A stretch of DNA of 64,000 nt from an uncultured Anaeromassilibacillus sp. GTDB lineage: Bacteria; Bacillota; Clostridia; Oscillospirales; Acutalibacteraceae. The translations under genes and the position numbers were made by a program. Position 1 is the first letter of the stretch, and every line of letters starts with the position of its first letter. Shown one piece after another: positions 32,284 through 41,189 of this stretch. The stretch spans positions 1 to 64,000 of the forward strand of contig CAKNKY010000003.1 in assembly GCA_930987725.1 (NCBI GenBank), read 5' to 3'. Under the pieces are notes generated by a model. It had not been told where the DNA came from. It ran no database searches and saw nothing but the letters and a program-made list of their open reading frames with translations.

Positions 32284-33789
32284 ATGCTGAGAACAACAAA
32301 GACTGAAAATGGATCCGTGCGCGGCATGCCGGCAGGCAACCCGCGCATCACGGTTTACCGCGGCATTCCGTTTGCCGCCCCGCCGGTGGGCAAGCTGCGC
32401 TGGTGCGCACCGCAGCCGGCGGCAAATTGGGCCGGCGTGCGCGACTGCCTGGAGTTTGCGCCCATTTCCATGCAGGGCACACCCGGCGAAAACCCGGACG
32501 AGCTCTATGCCAGGGAGTGGCATGTGGATCCGCAGATCCCTATGGACGAGGATTGCCTTTACCTGAACATCTGGACGCCCGCCGTCACGGGGGACGAGAA
32601 ACTGCCGGTGTTCGTGTGGTATTTTGGCGGCGGCTTCCAGTGCGGCTACACGGCGGAGATGGAATTTGACGGCGAGCGCCTGGCGCGCCGCGGCATGGTG
32701 GTTGTCACCGTGAACTACCGCGTGAACGTGTTCGGCTTCTTCGCCCATCCCGAGCTGACGGCGGAAGCGCCCGACGCACCCGCCAACTTCGGCCTGCTCG
32801 ACCAGCAGGCGGGCCTGTTCTGGGTGAAGCGCAACATTGCGGCCTTCGGCGGCGATCCGGATCACATCACCATCGGCGGCCAGTCCGCCGGCGGCGCCAG
32901 CGTGATGGCGCAGCTCAACAACCCGGCAAGCGCAGCCTGCTTCCAGAACGCGATTGTGCAGAGCGGCATTTTCTACCGCCCGTATGAGAAGGACGCGTTC
33001 TCTCCCCTCACGCTGGCGGAAACGGAACAGAAGGGCGTGGAGTTCTTCCGCTTCCTGGGCGTTTCCTCGCTGGAGGAGGCGCGCCGTGTGCCGGCCCGCG
33101 ATGTGCTCAAGGCATACCACGCATTCGGCCACAACTGGAACATTGCCATCGACGGCAAATTCCAGACGTGCAGCAGCTGGGATGCCGCGCTGCGCGGCGC
33201 CCTGCCGGACAAACCGCTGCTCATGGGCGAGACGAACAACGAATTCTTCACTTCCCCGAACGCGGAGAGCCTGGAAGAGCTGAAAGCCATGGCGGGCCGC
33301 TGCTTCGGCGACAAGGCAGCCGAGTTCCTGGCGCTCACCGGAGCGGACGAGGGGCTTGAGACGGCCGAAAAGAATGGCACGGTGGCCTCCATTGAGCTGG
33401 CCATGCGCATTCTGTGCCGCCGCCGCGCGGAAGCCGGGCAGAAGAATGCCACGTATGTCTATGAATTCGGGCCGGAGATCCCCGGTGACGGCCACGGCGC
33501 GTTCCATTCGAGCGATATCTGGTTCTTCTTTGAGACGCTGGGCAAGTGCTGGCGTCCCTTCACCGGCAAGCACTACGATCTGTCCCGCCAGATGTGCAAC
33601 TATTGGGCCAACTTCATCAAGACGGGCAACCCGAACGGCCGCGACGCCGACGGCACCCAGCAGGAGGAATGGCCGGCCTGGAAGGAAAGTGATCCGCACC
33701 GCATGACGTTCTATGACGTGCCGAAAACGGAAGCCTGCCCCGCCTCCCCTGTGATGGGCTTCCTCACCGACGCCGCCCCGAAGGCGTAA
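32284..33789 (+). CDS. Type B carboxylesterase family protein
   Basis: A 501-residue alpha/beta-hydrolase with the canonical blocks YRGIPFAAPPVGKLRW, EDCLYLNIWTP and the nucleophile elbow GGQSAGGAS (Ser201). The likely acid is Glu320 (ETNNEFF) and the base His408 (GAFHSSD). There is no signal peptide. Within this locus it probably removes acyl groups, such as acetyl, from imported xylan fragments, but family members also act on unrelated esters. GGAGGAG precedes the ATG. Confidence 0.88.
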   Translation: MLRTTKTENGSVRGMPAGNPRITVYRGIPFAAPPVGKLRWCAPQPAANWAGVRDCLEFAPISMQGTPGENPDELYAREWHVDPQIPMDEDCLYLNIWTPAVTGDEKLPVFVWYFGGGFQCGYTAEMEFDGERLARRGMVVVTVNYRVNVFGFFAHPELTAEAPDAPANFGLLDQQAGLFWVKRNIAAFGGDPDHITIGGQSAGGASVMAQLNNPASAACFQNAIVQSGIFYRPYEKDAFSPLTLAETEQKGVEFFRFLGVSSLEEARRVPARDVLKAYHAFGHNWNIAIDGKFQTCSSWDAALRGALPDKPLLMGETNNEFFTSPNAESLEELKAMAGRCFGDKAAEFLALTGADEGLETAEKNGTVASIELAMRILCRRRAEAGQKNATYVYEFGPEIPGDGHGAFHSSDIWFFFETLGKCWRPFTGKHYDLSRQMCNYWANFIKTGNPNGRDADGTQQEEWPAWKESDPHRMTFYDVPKTEACPASPVMGFLTDAAPKA

Positions 33790-33815
33790 CGTGGTGCTGA
33801 GAGAGGAGAACGGAC

Positions 33816-34622
33816 ATGGCTGACTTTCACGCACGGTATTTTTCCCAGGCGCTGACCCGCAGCGTATCGTTCTATGTCTATCTGCCGCTTGACGCCGATC
33901 GGAATGCAAATCCGGAGCAGTTTGCCCGCCCGCCCAAGACGGTGCTGCTCCTGCACGGCTACACGGGGGATGCCGCCTCGTGGAAGCTTGACACGCCAAT
34001 CTACAGCCTTGCGGCAAAATACAATCTGGCCCTGATCATGCCGGACGGGGAAAACAGCTTTTACCTCGACGGAGAGGCCACCGGCCGGCAGTACGGCACA
34101 TTTGTGGGGAAGGAGCTGCCCGATTTTGCCCACCGCGCGTTCGGTCTTTCGGGCAATCGGGAGGACAATTTCGTGGTGGGCATCTCCATGGGCGGCTTCG
34201 GCGCCGTCCACACCGGTCTTGCTTACCCGGACGCTTTTGCGAAGATCGCGGCCTTTTCCCCCGCTCTTATCGAGCGCCGGGTGGCTGCCATGCGGCCGGA
34301 GACGGCGCCCGACGGCGTTGCGAACTACGAGTACTACAGCCTCATGTTCGGCCAACCGGAAGCGCTCGCCGAAAGCCGCAACAGCCCCGAAACGCTTGTG
34401 AAGGAACTGATGCAGGCTGGCAAACCGCTGCCGGGCCTCTTCCTGACAATCGGCACGGAGGACTTCCTCTATGAGCCGAATCAGGAATTCCGCCGTTTCC
34501 TCACGGAACAGAACGTGCCGTTCCACTATGAGGAAGGGCCGGGGACACACAGCGGCGAATTCTGGAACGCCAGACTGGAACCGGCGATCCGCTGGATGCT
34601 GGATCTGCCGGAGCAGGGCTGA
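33816..34622 (+). CDS. Esterase D-like / CE1-type acyl esterase
   Basis: A 268-residue cytoplasmic alpha/beta-hydrolase. VLLLHGYTGDAASW forms the oxyanion loop region and GISMGGFGA holds the nucleophile Ser127. A likely acid lies in GTEDFLY and the base His in GPGTHSGEFW. It belongs with acetyl-xylan and feruloyl esterases of CE1, or esterase D. It is 26 bases downstream of the carboxylesterase gene and 38 bases before the GH8 gene, so the two esterases probably act in one pathway that strips side groups before glycosidase attack. Confidence 0.85.
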   Translation: MADFHARYFSQALTRSVSFYVYLPLDADRNANPEQFARPPKTVLLLHGYTGDAASWKLDTPIYSLAAKYNLALIMPDGENSFYLDGEATGRQYGTFVGKELPDFAHRAFGLSGNREDNFVVGISMGGFGAVHTGLAYPDAFAKIAAFSPALIERRVAAMRPETAPDGVANYEYYSLMFGQPEALAESRNSPETLVKELMQAGKPLPGLFLTIGTEDFLYEPNQEFRRFLTEQNVPFHYEEGPGTHSGEFWNARLEPAIRWMLDLPEQG

Positions 34623-34660
34623 ACGGCGCACCGCCCCCACATACGGAAGGAGGACTTTTG

Positions 34661-35809
34661 ATGCAGGGTGCATTTTACACCGGAACATACCGCAACCTCT
34701 TTGCGGAATGCGGCTATTCGCAGGAAGAGATCGATCGCCGCGTGGAGGATGCGTTCCAAACCATCTTCTTCGGCCCGGAGGAGGATCGCTTCTATCACGA
34801 ATCGGGCAGCGACATGGGCTACCTGGAGGACACGGGCAACTATGACGCCCGCACGGAGGGCATGTCCTACGGCATGATGATGTGCGTACAGATGGACCGG
34901 AAGGATCTGTTTGACCGGATCTGGAAATGGGCCAAAACGTACATGTATCAGACGAGCGGGCCGGAGGCCGGCTATTTTGCCTGGAGCTGCGCGCCGGACG
35001 GCAAAAAGAACGCCGAGGGCGCCGCACCGGACGGCGAGGAATACTTCGCCATGGCCCTGTTCTTCGCCTCCCACCGCTGGGGCGACGGAGAGGGAATCTT
35101 CAACTACTCCGCCGAAGCGCGGCAGATCCTGCACGACTGCGTGCACAAGGGCGAACAGCCCGGCACGGGCAGCGCCATGTGGGACCCGGAAAACCATCTG
35201 ATCCGCTTTGTGGCGGGCTGTGATTTTTCGGACCCCTCCTATCACCTGCCGCATTTCTATGATCTGTTCAGCCTCTGGGCCAACGAGGAGGACCGCCCCT
35301 TCTGGAAGCGGGCGGCGCGGGCCAGCCGCGAATACCTGCATCTGGCCTGCCACGGCGAAACGGGCCTGAGCGCGGAATACGCCGCGTTTGACGGCACGCC
35401 GCAGAAGACGCCGCCGCACCTTTACGGCGGACGGCACGACTGGTTCTACAGCGACGCCTACCGCACGGCGGCAAACATCGGCCTGGACTGGGCCTGGTTT
35501 GCGGCGGACGAATGGCAGCGCGGCAACGCGGCGCGCATCCAGCGCTTCTTCAGCGAAGAGCAGGGCGGCCGCACGGACGGCGTGTTTCTCATTGACGGCA
35601 CGCCCGTCGAGGGCATGACGGCCCTGCATCCTGTCGGGCTGCTGGCCACGCTGGCGGAGACGTCCCTCGCCTCGGACGGCACGCACGTGCAGGAGTGGGT
35701 GCGCCGCTTCTGGGAAACGCCGCTGCGCAAGGGCGGCCGCCGTTATTATGACAACTGCCTCTATTTCTTCGCGCTTCTGGCGCTCAGCGGCAAATACCGA
35801 ATCTGGTAA
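34661..35809 (+). CDS. GH8 reducing-end xylose-releasing exo-oligoxylanase (Rex)
   Basis: A 382-residue cytoplasmic (alpha/alpha)6-barrel enzyme that removes xylose from the reducing end of xylo-oligosaccharides. It is strikingly close to the Bacillus halodurans enzyme as recalled: GAFYTGTYRNLF, ARTEGMSYGMMMCVQMDRKD with acid Glu66, PDGEEYFAMALFFASHRWGDG, DPSYHLPHFY and base Asp265 (FYSDAYRTAANIGLD). Length matches. A TTG codon sits directly before the ATG; ATG at 34661 after AAGGAGG is preferred. Rex complements the GH10, GH39 and GH3 enzymes, which work internally or from the non-reducing end. Confidence 0.93.
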   Translation: MQGAFYTGTYRNLFAECGYSQEEIDRRVEDAFQTIFFGPEEDRFYHESGSDMGYLEDTGNYDARTEGMSYGMMMCVQMDRKDLFDRIWKWAKTYMYQTSGPEAGYFAWSCAPDGKKNAEGAAPDGEEYFAMALFFASHRWGDGEGIFNYSAEARQILHDCVHKGEQPGTGSAMWDPENHLIRFVAGCDFSDPSYHLPHFYDLFSLWANEEDRPFWKRAARASREYLHLACHGETGLSAEYAAFDGTPQKTPPHLYGGRHDWFYSDAYRTAANIGLDWAWFAADEWQRGNAARIQRFFSEEQGGRTDGVFLIDGTPVEGMTALHPVGLLATLAETSLASDGTHVQEWVRRFWETPLRKGGRRYYDNCLYFFALLALSGKYRIW

Positions 35810-35827
35810 AAAGGAAGGAAAACAGCT

Positions 35828-37333
35828 ATGATGGAAAAACAATACCGGCTTGACCCGGCGTGCAGCCAGTCGTTCCACAACCGGACCGACTTCTGCATCG
35901 GCACGGGCCGCATGGGCCTGGCGCTGCACCAGGAATACATGGATGAGCTTCGCCTGACGCAGAAGGAGATCGGCTTCCGGCACATTCGCGGCCACGGCCT
36001 GTTCTGCGATGACATGGCAATCTACCACACCTATCAGGACGCAAACGGCGAAACGCACGCGGAGTACAATTTCACATACCTCGACCGCGTGATGGACGGC
36101 TACCGCTCCGTGGGGCTCAGCCCCTTCCTGGAGCTCGGCTTCATGCCGGAAAAGATGGCCTCCGGCGACCAGACGGTGTTTTACTGGAAGGGCAACGTCA
36201 CGCCGCCCCGCTCCTATGAGGACTGGAAGGCCATGGTGCAGGCGCTGCTCCGCCACCTGCTGGATCGCTACGGCGCAGACGTGCTGACGTGGCCCATTGA
36301 GGTGTGGAACGAGCCGAACCTGCCCGGCTTCTGGAAGGGGGCCGACATGCCGGAGTATTTCCGCCTGTTTGAGGAAACGTTCCGCGCCATCAAGGAGGTG
36401 GACGGCCGCTTCACCGTGGGCGGCCCGGCCATCTGCGGCGTGGACGACGAGCGCTGGCTCACCGAATTCCTGAAATTCTGCCGTGAAAAGAAGATTCCCC
36501 TCGACTTTGTGACGCGCCATTTCTACACCTTCGACACGCCTGAGGAAAGCGGACATTACAGCTATGCTACGCTGCGCCGCCCGGAGGAAAGCCTGAAAGA
36601 GCTGGAGGTTTCGCGCGGCATCATCGACAGCTTCGAGGAATACCGCGGGATTCCGATGCACATCACGGAATTCAACACCTCCTACCGGCCGGACAGCCCC
36701 ATCCACGACACGACGCGCAATGCGGCTTATGTGGCGCGGCTGCTGGCGAGCCTGGGCGACTGGAACGATTCCTATTCCTACTGGACGTTCGGCGACGTGT
36801 TCGAAGAGAACGGCGTGCCCTTCACACCGTTCCACGGCGGCTTCGGCCTCGTGGCGGAGGGCTGCATCCCCAAGCCGACCTTCTGGACCTTCGCGTTCTT
36901 CAAGAAGCTGCAGGGCGGCTGCGCGCTGCGTTCGGAGGACGCCGTTGCGGTGCGCCGTGCCGACGGCAGCTATGCCGGCGTGGCCTGGAATCTGACGATG
37001 GACGAGGCGGACGGGCCGAAGACGCTCTCCTTCACCCTGCCGGAAGCCGGCGGCGACTGGTGCCTGCTGACCAAAACGGTGGACGAAGCCCACGCCAACC
37101 CGCTCAAGGTGTGGCATGACCTGGGCGAACCGTCCTGCCTGACGGAGGAGCAGAAGGGACTGCTCCGCAGCGCCGCTTCCCCCTTCGTGCAGACGCGCCG
37201 CCTTTCCGGCGGTGAGGCGCTCACCTTCTCGCTGGAGCTGGCGGAAAACGCGCTCGTCTATTTCGAGCTGACGCCCGTTTCCGGCGAAAGCGACCGCGGG
37301 TATTCCTACGAGCGCGCCACGGCGAAACAATAA
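35828..37333 (+). CDS. GH39 beta-xylosidase
   Basis: A 501-residue retaining glycosidase that releases xylose from the non-reducing end. The acid/base is Glu162 (VWNEPNLPGFW) and the nucleophile Glu281 (HITEFNTSY), almost the same numbers as in Thermoanaerobacterium XynB. Family blocks include IRGHGLFCDDMAIY and SYWTFGDVFEENG. A C-terminal beta-sandwich runs from about residue 370. No signal peptide. It begins 18 bases after the GH8 gene. Two ATG codons are adjacent (35828, 35831); the first is taken. Confidence 0.93.
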   Translation: MMEKQYRLDPACSQSFHNRTDFCIGTGRMGLALHQEYMDELRLTQKEIGFRHIRGHGLFCDDMAIYHTYQDANGETHAEYNFTYLDRVMDGYRSVGLSPFLELGFMPEKMASGDQTVFYWKGNVTPPRSYEDWKAMVQALLRHLLDRYGADVLTWPIEVWNEPNLPGFWKGADMPEYFRLFEETFRAIKEVDGRFTVGGPAICGVDDERWLTEFLKFCREKKIPLDFVTRHFYTFDTPEESGHYSYATLRRPEESLKELEVSRGIIDSFEEYRGIPMHITEFNTSYRPDSPIHDTTRNAAYVARLLASLGDWNDSYSYWTFGDVFEENGVPFTPFHGGFGLVAEGCIPKPTFWTFAFFKKLQGGCALRSEDAVAVRRADGSYAGVAWNLTMDEADGPKTLSFTLPEAGGDWCLLTKTVDEAHANPLKVWHDLGEPSCLTEEQKGLLRSAASPFVQTRRLSGGEALTFSLELAENALVYFELTPVSGESDRGYSYERATAKQ

Positions 37334-37396
37334 TTCCATGACCATGTGAGCGGGCAGCGGCCTGCTCCCCACTTTTTCAACAAGAGGTGCAACGCA

Positions 37397-39514
37397 ATGA
37401 TGAAACGTGAAACCGCACGAAAGCTGGCCAGGGAGCTGGTGGCGCAGATGACGGTGGAGGAGAAGGCTTCGCAGCTTCTGTTCCAGGCTCCCGCCATCCC
37501 GCGGCTGGGCATCCCGGCCTACAACTGGTGGAATGAGGGCCTGCACGGCGTCGCCCGCGCCGGCACGGCCACCATGTTCCCCCAGGCCATCGGCATGGCC
37601 GCCATGTTCGACGCGCCCATGATGCAGGAGATTGGCTCCGTGATTGCAGACGAGGCGCGCTCCAAGTACAACATGCAGTCCGCCCTGGGCGACCGCGATA
37701 TCTACAAGGGCCTGACGCTCTGGTCCCCGAATGTGAACATCTTCCGCGACCCGCGCTGGGGCCGCGGCCACGAGACGTACGGCGAGGATCCGTTCCTCTC
37801 CTCCCGTCTCGGCGTCTCGTTCATCAAGGGGCTGCAGGGGGACGGCGAATACCTGAAAACGGCTGCCTGCGCCAAGCACTTTGCCGTGCACTCCGGCCCG
37901 GAGGGCAAGCGCCACGAATTTGACGCGCACGCCACGCCGAAGGACATGTGGGAGACGTATCTGCCCGCATTCGAGGCCTGCGTGAAGGAAGGCAACGTGG
38001 AGGCCGTCATGGGCGCGTACAACCGCACGAACGGCGAGCCCTGCTGCGGCAGCAAAACGCTGCTCAAGGACATCCTGCGCGATACCTGGGGCTTTGAGGG
38101 CCATGTGGTCTCCGACTGCTGGGCCATCTGCGACTTCCACACAACCCACAAAGTGACCTCGACGCCGGAGGAATCCGCGGCGCTGGCTCTGCAGAACGGC
38201 TGCGACGTCAACTGCGGCTCCATGTACGGCCACCTGCTCGAGGCGCTGCAGCAGGGGCTGATCACGGAGGATCAGCTCACCACGGCGGCGGAACGGCTGT
38301 TCACCACGCGCTACCTGCTCGGCATGTTCGACGAGAAGTGCGAATACAACAAGATCCCCTATGAGGACACCGATTCCCCGGAGCACAACGCGCTGGCGCT
38401 CGAAGCGGCGCGCCGCTCCCTTGTGCTGCTCAAGAACGACGGCCTGCTGCCGCTCAACCGCGAAGCGCTGCACAAGGTGGCCGTAATCGGCCCGAACGCA
38501 GACAGCCGCGCCTCGCTGAACGGCAACTACCACGGCACCCCCTCCCGCAGCGTGACGGTGCTGGAGGGCCTGCGCCAGGAGCTGGGCGACGGCGTGCGCC
38601 TCTTCTACAGCGAAGGCAGCCACCTGTTCAAGGACCGCGTGGAGGGCCTGGCCCTGCCGGGCGACCGCCTGGCGGAGGCGAAGGCCGTCGCCTCCCTGAG
38701 CGACGTGACGGTGCTCTGCCTCGGCCTCGACGAGACCATGGAAGGCGAGCAGGGCGACACCTCGAACCTGAGCGCTTCCGGCGACAAGCTCGGCCTCGAC
38801 CTGCCGCCGGCTCAGCAGGAGCTGCTGGAGGCGGTTGTCTCCACCGGCAAGCCGGTCATCCTCGTGATGCTGGCCGGCAGCGCGCTCAATCTGAGCTACG
38901 CGCAGGAACACTGCGCCGCCATCGTGCAGGCCTGGTATCCCGGCGCCTGGGGCGGCCAGGCTGTGGCGGAGCTGCTGCTGGGCAAGTACAGCCCCTCCGG
39001 CCGCCTGCCCGTGACCTTCTATGCGCCGTCGAATCCGCTGCCGGACTTCGAAGACTACAGCATGAAGGACCGCACGTACCGCTATCTGCATGAGGAGCCG
39101 CTCTATCCCTTCGGCTACGGCCTTTCCTACACGGCGTTCTCCTATGAGAAGCTGGATGCGCCCGAGTCGATTGCCGCAGGCAGCGACATGCAGGTGACGG
39201 TAAAGGTGCGCAACACCGGTTCCCGCGCCGGCGCCGAAGTGGTGCAGCTCTACCTCTCCGGCCGTCCGGGCGAAAACCAGCCCATCCGCAGCCTGTGCGG
39301 CTTTGCCCGCGTGGAGCTGGACCCCGGCGAGGAGAAGGATGTCACGCTGCAGATTCCGTCTTCCGCCATGCTTACCGTGGCGGAAGACGGCTCCCGCGCC
39401 GTGCTGCCTGGGCATTACTGCCTGACGGCCGGCGGTTCCCAGCCGGACAGCCGCAGCCTGGAGCTCACCGGCAGGGAAACGCTCTGCTGTTTCTTTGACG
39501 TGAAGGAGGCGTAA
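37397..39514 (+). CDS. GH3 beta-xylosidase / beta-glucosidase
   Basis: A 705-residue cytoplasmic enzyme with the standard plan: N-terminal barrel (residues 10-310), alpha/beta sandwich (330-560) and a fibronectin III-like C-terminal domain (590-690, VTVKVRNTGSRAGAEVVQLYL). The nucleophile is Asp240 (VVSDCWAI). YNWWNEGLHGVAR near the start and GRGHETYGEDP fit the beta-xylosidase branch, so xylose or xylo-oligosaccharide release is the likely job, with beta-glucosidase activity possible. AAGAGG precedes the ATG, 63 bases after the GH39 gene. Confidence 0.93.
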   Translation: MMKRETARKLARELVAQMTVEEKASQLLFQAPAIPRLGIPAYNWWNEGLHGVARAGTATMFPQAIGMAAMFDAPMMQEIGSVIADEARSKYNMQSALGDRDIYKGLTLWSPNVNIFRDPRWGRGHETYGEDPFLSSRLGVSFIKGLQGDGEYLKTAACAKHFAVHSGPEGKRHEFDAHATPKDMWETYLPAFEACVKEGNVEAVMGAYNRTNGEPCCGSKTLLKDILRDTWGFEGHVVSDCWAICDFHTTHKVTSTPEESAALALQNGCDVNCGSMYGHLLEALQQGLITEDQLTTAAERLFTTRYLLGMFDEKCEYNKIPYEDTDSPEHNALALEAARRSLVLLKNDGLLPLNREALHKVAVIGPNADSRASLNGNYHGTPSRSVTVLEGLRQELGDGVRLFYSEGSHLFKDRVEGLALPGDRLAEAKAVASLSDVTVLCLGLDETMEGEQGDTSNLSASGDKLGLDLPPAQQELLEAVVSTGKPVILVMLAGSALNLSYAQEHCAAIVQAWYPGAWGGQAVAELLLGKYSPSGRLPVTFYAPSNPLPDFEDYSMKDRTYRYLHEEPLYPFGYGLSYTAFSYEKLDAPESIAAGSDMQVTVKVRNTGSRAGAEVVQLYLSGRPGENQPIRSLCGFARVELDPGEEKDVTLQIPSSAMLTVAEDGSRAVLPGHYCLTAGGSQPDSRSLELTGRETLCCFFDVKEA

Positions 39515-39577
39515 GCCCTCCTCCGCACCGGCCGCGCATGTAAGCTTTTTACCAATTACAGAAATGAGGATACAAAC

Positions 39578-41053
39578 ATGGCAAATCTTTTCGTCAACAC
39601 AGCCCGAAAGGGAGCTGTGATCAACCGCAACATCTACGGCCACTTTTCGGAGCACCTGGGCCGCTGCATTTACAACGGCTTCTTCGTGGGAGAAAACAGC
39701 TCCATTCCGAACGTGAACGGGATGCGCACCGACATTGTGGAGGCGCTGCGGAATATCCGCATTCCCGTGCTGCGCTGGCCGGGCGGCTGCTTTGCAGATG
39801 AATACCACTGGAAAGACGGCATCGGCCCGAAGGAGACGCGCAAACGCATGGTCAACACGAACTGGGGCGGCGTCGTGGAGGACAACTCCTTCGGCACGCA
39901 CGAGTTCATGGAGCTGTGCCGCCAGCTGGGCTGCGAGCCGTATATCACCGGCAACGTGGGCAGCGGCACCGTGCAGGAGATGAGCGAGTGGGTCGAGTAC
40001 ATGACGTTCGACGGCGTCTCCCCCATGGCGGAGCTGCGCCGCAAGAACGGCCGCGAGGAGCCCTGGAAGCTCACCTACTTCGGCGTGGGCAATGAAAACT
40101 GGGGCTGCGGCGGCAACATGCGCCCGGAATTTTATGCGGATCAGTTCCGCCGCTATGCGACGTATGTCCGCAACTATGGCGACAACAAGATTTACAAGAT
40201 TGCGTGCGGCCCGAATGTGGAGGACTATGAGTGGACCGACAAATTCATGGCCCTGGCCGGGCAGTACTGCAACGCGATCAGCCTGCACTATTACACGCGC
40301 ATTGACGCGCACGACTGGTCGAAGAAAGGCTCTGCCACCGGTTTCCCGGAGAAAGAGTACTGGTCCACCATCGTGAGCGCGCTCTGGATGGAGGAGCTCA
40401 TCTCGAACCATCTGGAAATCATGCGCCGCCACGATCCGGAACGCCATGTGGATCTGGTGGTGGATGAGTGGGGTACGTGGTTTGACGTCGAGCCCGGCAC
40501 GAACCCCGGCTTCCTCTATCAGCAGAACTCCATGCGCGACGCCGTCACCGCGGCCATCACGCTCAACATCTTCAACCGCCACGCGGACAGCGTGACCATG
40601 GCGAACATTGCGCAGACGATCAACGTGCTGCAGGCCATGGTGCTCACCGACGGCGAAAAGATGCTGCTCACCCCGACGTACCACGTGTTCGATCTCTACA
40701 AGGATCATCAGGACGCCAACCTGCTGGAAAGCTACACGGAAACGCGTGAGGTCGGCGACGAGGAAAGCCGCGTGCCGAACCTGCACGAGTCCGCTTCGGT
40801 TGACAGCGAAGGCCGCATCCACATCACCGTAGCCAACACCTCGCTCTCCGGCGGGGAACCGCTCGCCGTGCATGTGCCCGGCCGCGAGGGTGCGAAGGCG
40901 TCCGCCCGCACGCTTGCCGGCGTGATGGATGCGCACAACACCTTTGAGCAGCCCGACGCCGTGAAGCCCGTTCCGCTCGATGTGCAGTGGAAGGACGGCT
41001 CCCTGTGCCTCACCCTGCCGGCCTGCAGCGTGACGGCCATCACCATCGAATAA
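39578..41053 (+). CDS. GH51 alpha-L-arabinofuranosidase
   Basis: A 491-residue enzyme that removes arabinose side chains from arabinoxylan or arabinan oligomers. The acid/base is Glu173 ([11 protein letters not shown]) and the nucleophile Glu297 (VVDEWGTW). [15 protein letters not shown] and [20 protein letters not shown] are diagnostic. It is the last gene of the xylan-enzyme run and is closed by a strong terminator. No signal peptide; the normal family length. Confidence 0.95.
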   Translation: MANLFVNTARKGAVINRNIYGHFSEHLGRCIYNGFFVGENSSIPNVNGMRTDIVEALRNIRIPVLRWPGGCFADEYHWKDGIGPKETRKRMVNTNWGGVVEDNSFGTHEFMELCRQLGCEPYITGNVGSGTVQEMSEWVEYMTFDGVSPMAELRRKNGREEPWKLTYFGVGNENWGCGGNMRPEFYADQFRRYATYVRNYGDNKIYKIACGPNVEDYEWTDKFMALAGQYCNAISLHYYTRIDAHDWSKKGSATGFPEKEYWSTIVSALWMEELISNHLEIMRRHDPERHVDLVVDEWGTWFDVEPGTNPGFLYQQNSMRDAVTAAITLNIFNRHADSVTMANIAQTINVLQAMVLTDGEKMLLTPTYHVFDLYKDHQDANLLESYTETREVGDEESRVPNLHESASVDSEGRIHITVANTSLSGGEPLAVHVPGREGAKASARTLAGVMDAHNTFEQPDAVKPVPLDVQWKDGSLCLTLPACSVTAITIE

Positions 41054-41086
41054 TATACAGGGCGCCGGTTTTTCCGGCGACGCGGA

Positions 41087-41116
41087 GGAGGCTCCCTTTT
41101 GGGGGCCTCCTTTTTT
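41087..41116 (+). terminator. Terminator after the GH51 gene
   Basis: GGAGGCTCCC, TTTT loop, GGGGGCCTCC, then six T. Confidence 0.88.
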
Positions 41117-41144
41117 GAGCCGTTTTCCGAAAAAAATGTGGAAA

Positions 41145-41176
41145 AAAGGCCGGATCCTGCTCCGGATCCGGCCTTT
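41145..41176 (-). terminator. Terminator after the fucosidase gene
   Basis: On the minus strand AAAGGCCGGATC and GATCCGGCCTTT form a 12-bp stem followed by TTTTTT. Confidence 0.85.
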
Positions 41177-41189
41177 CATGGAGGGAAAA

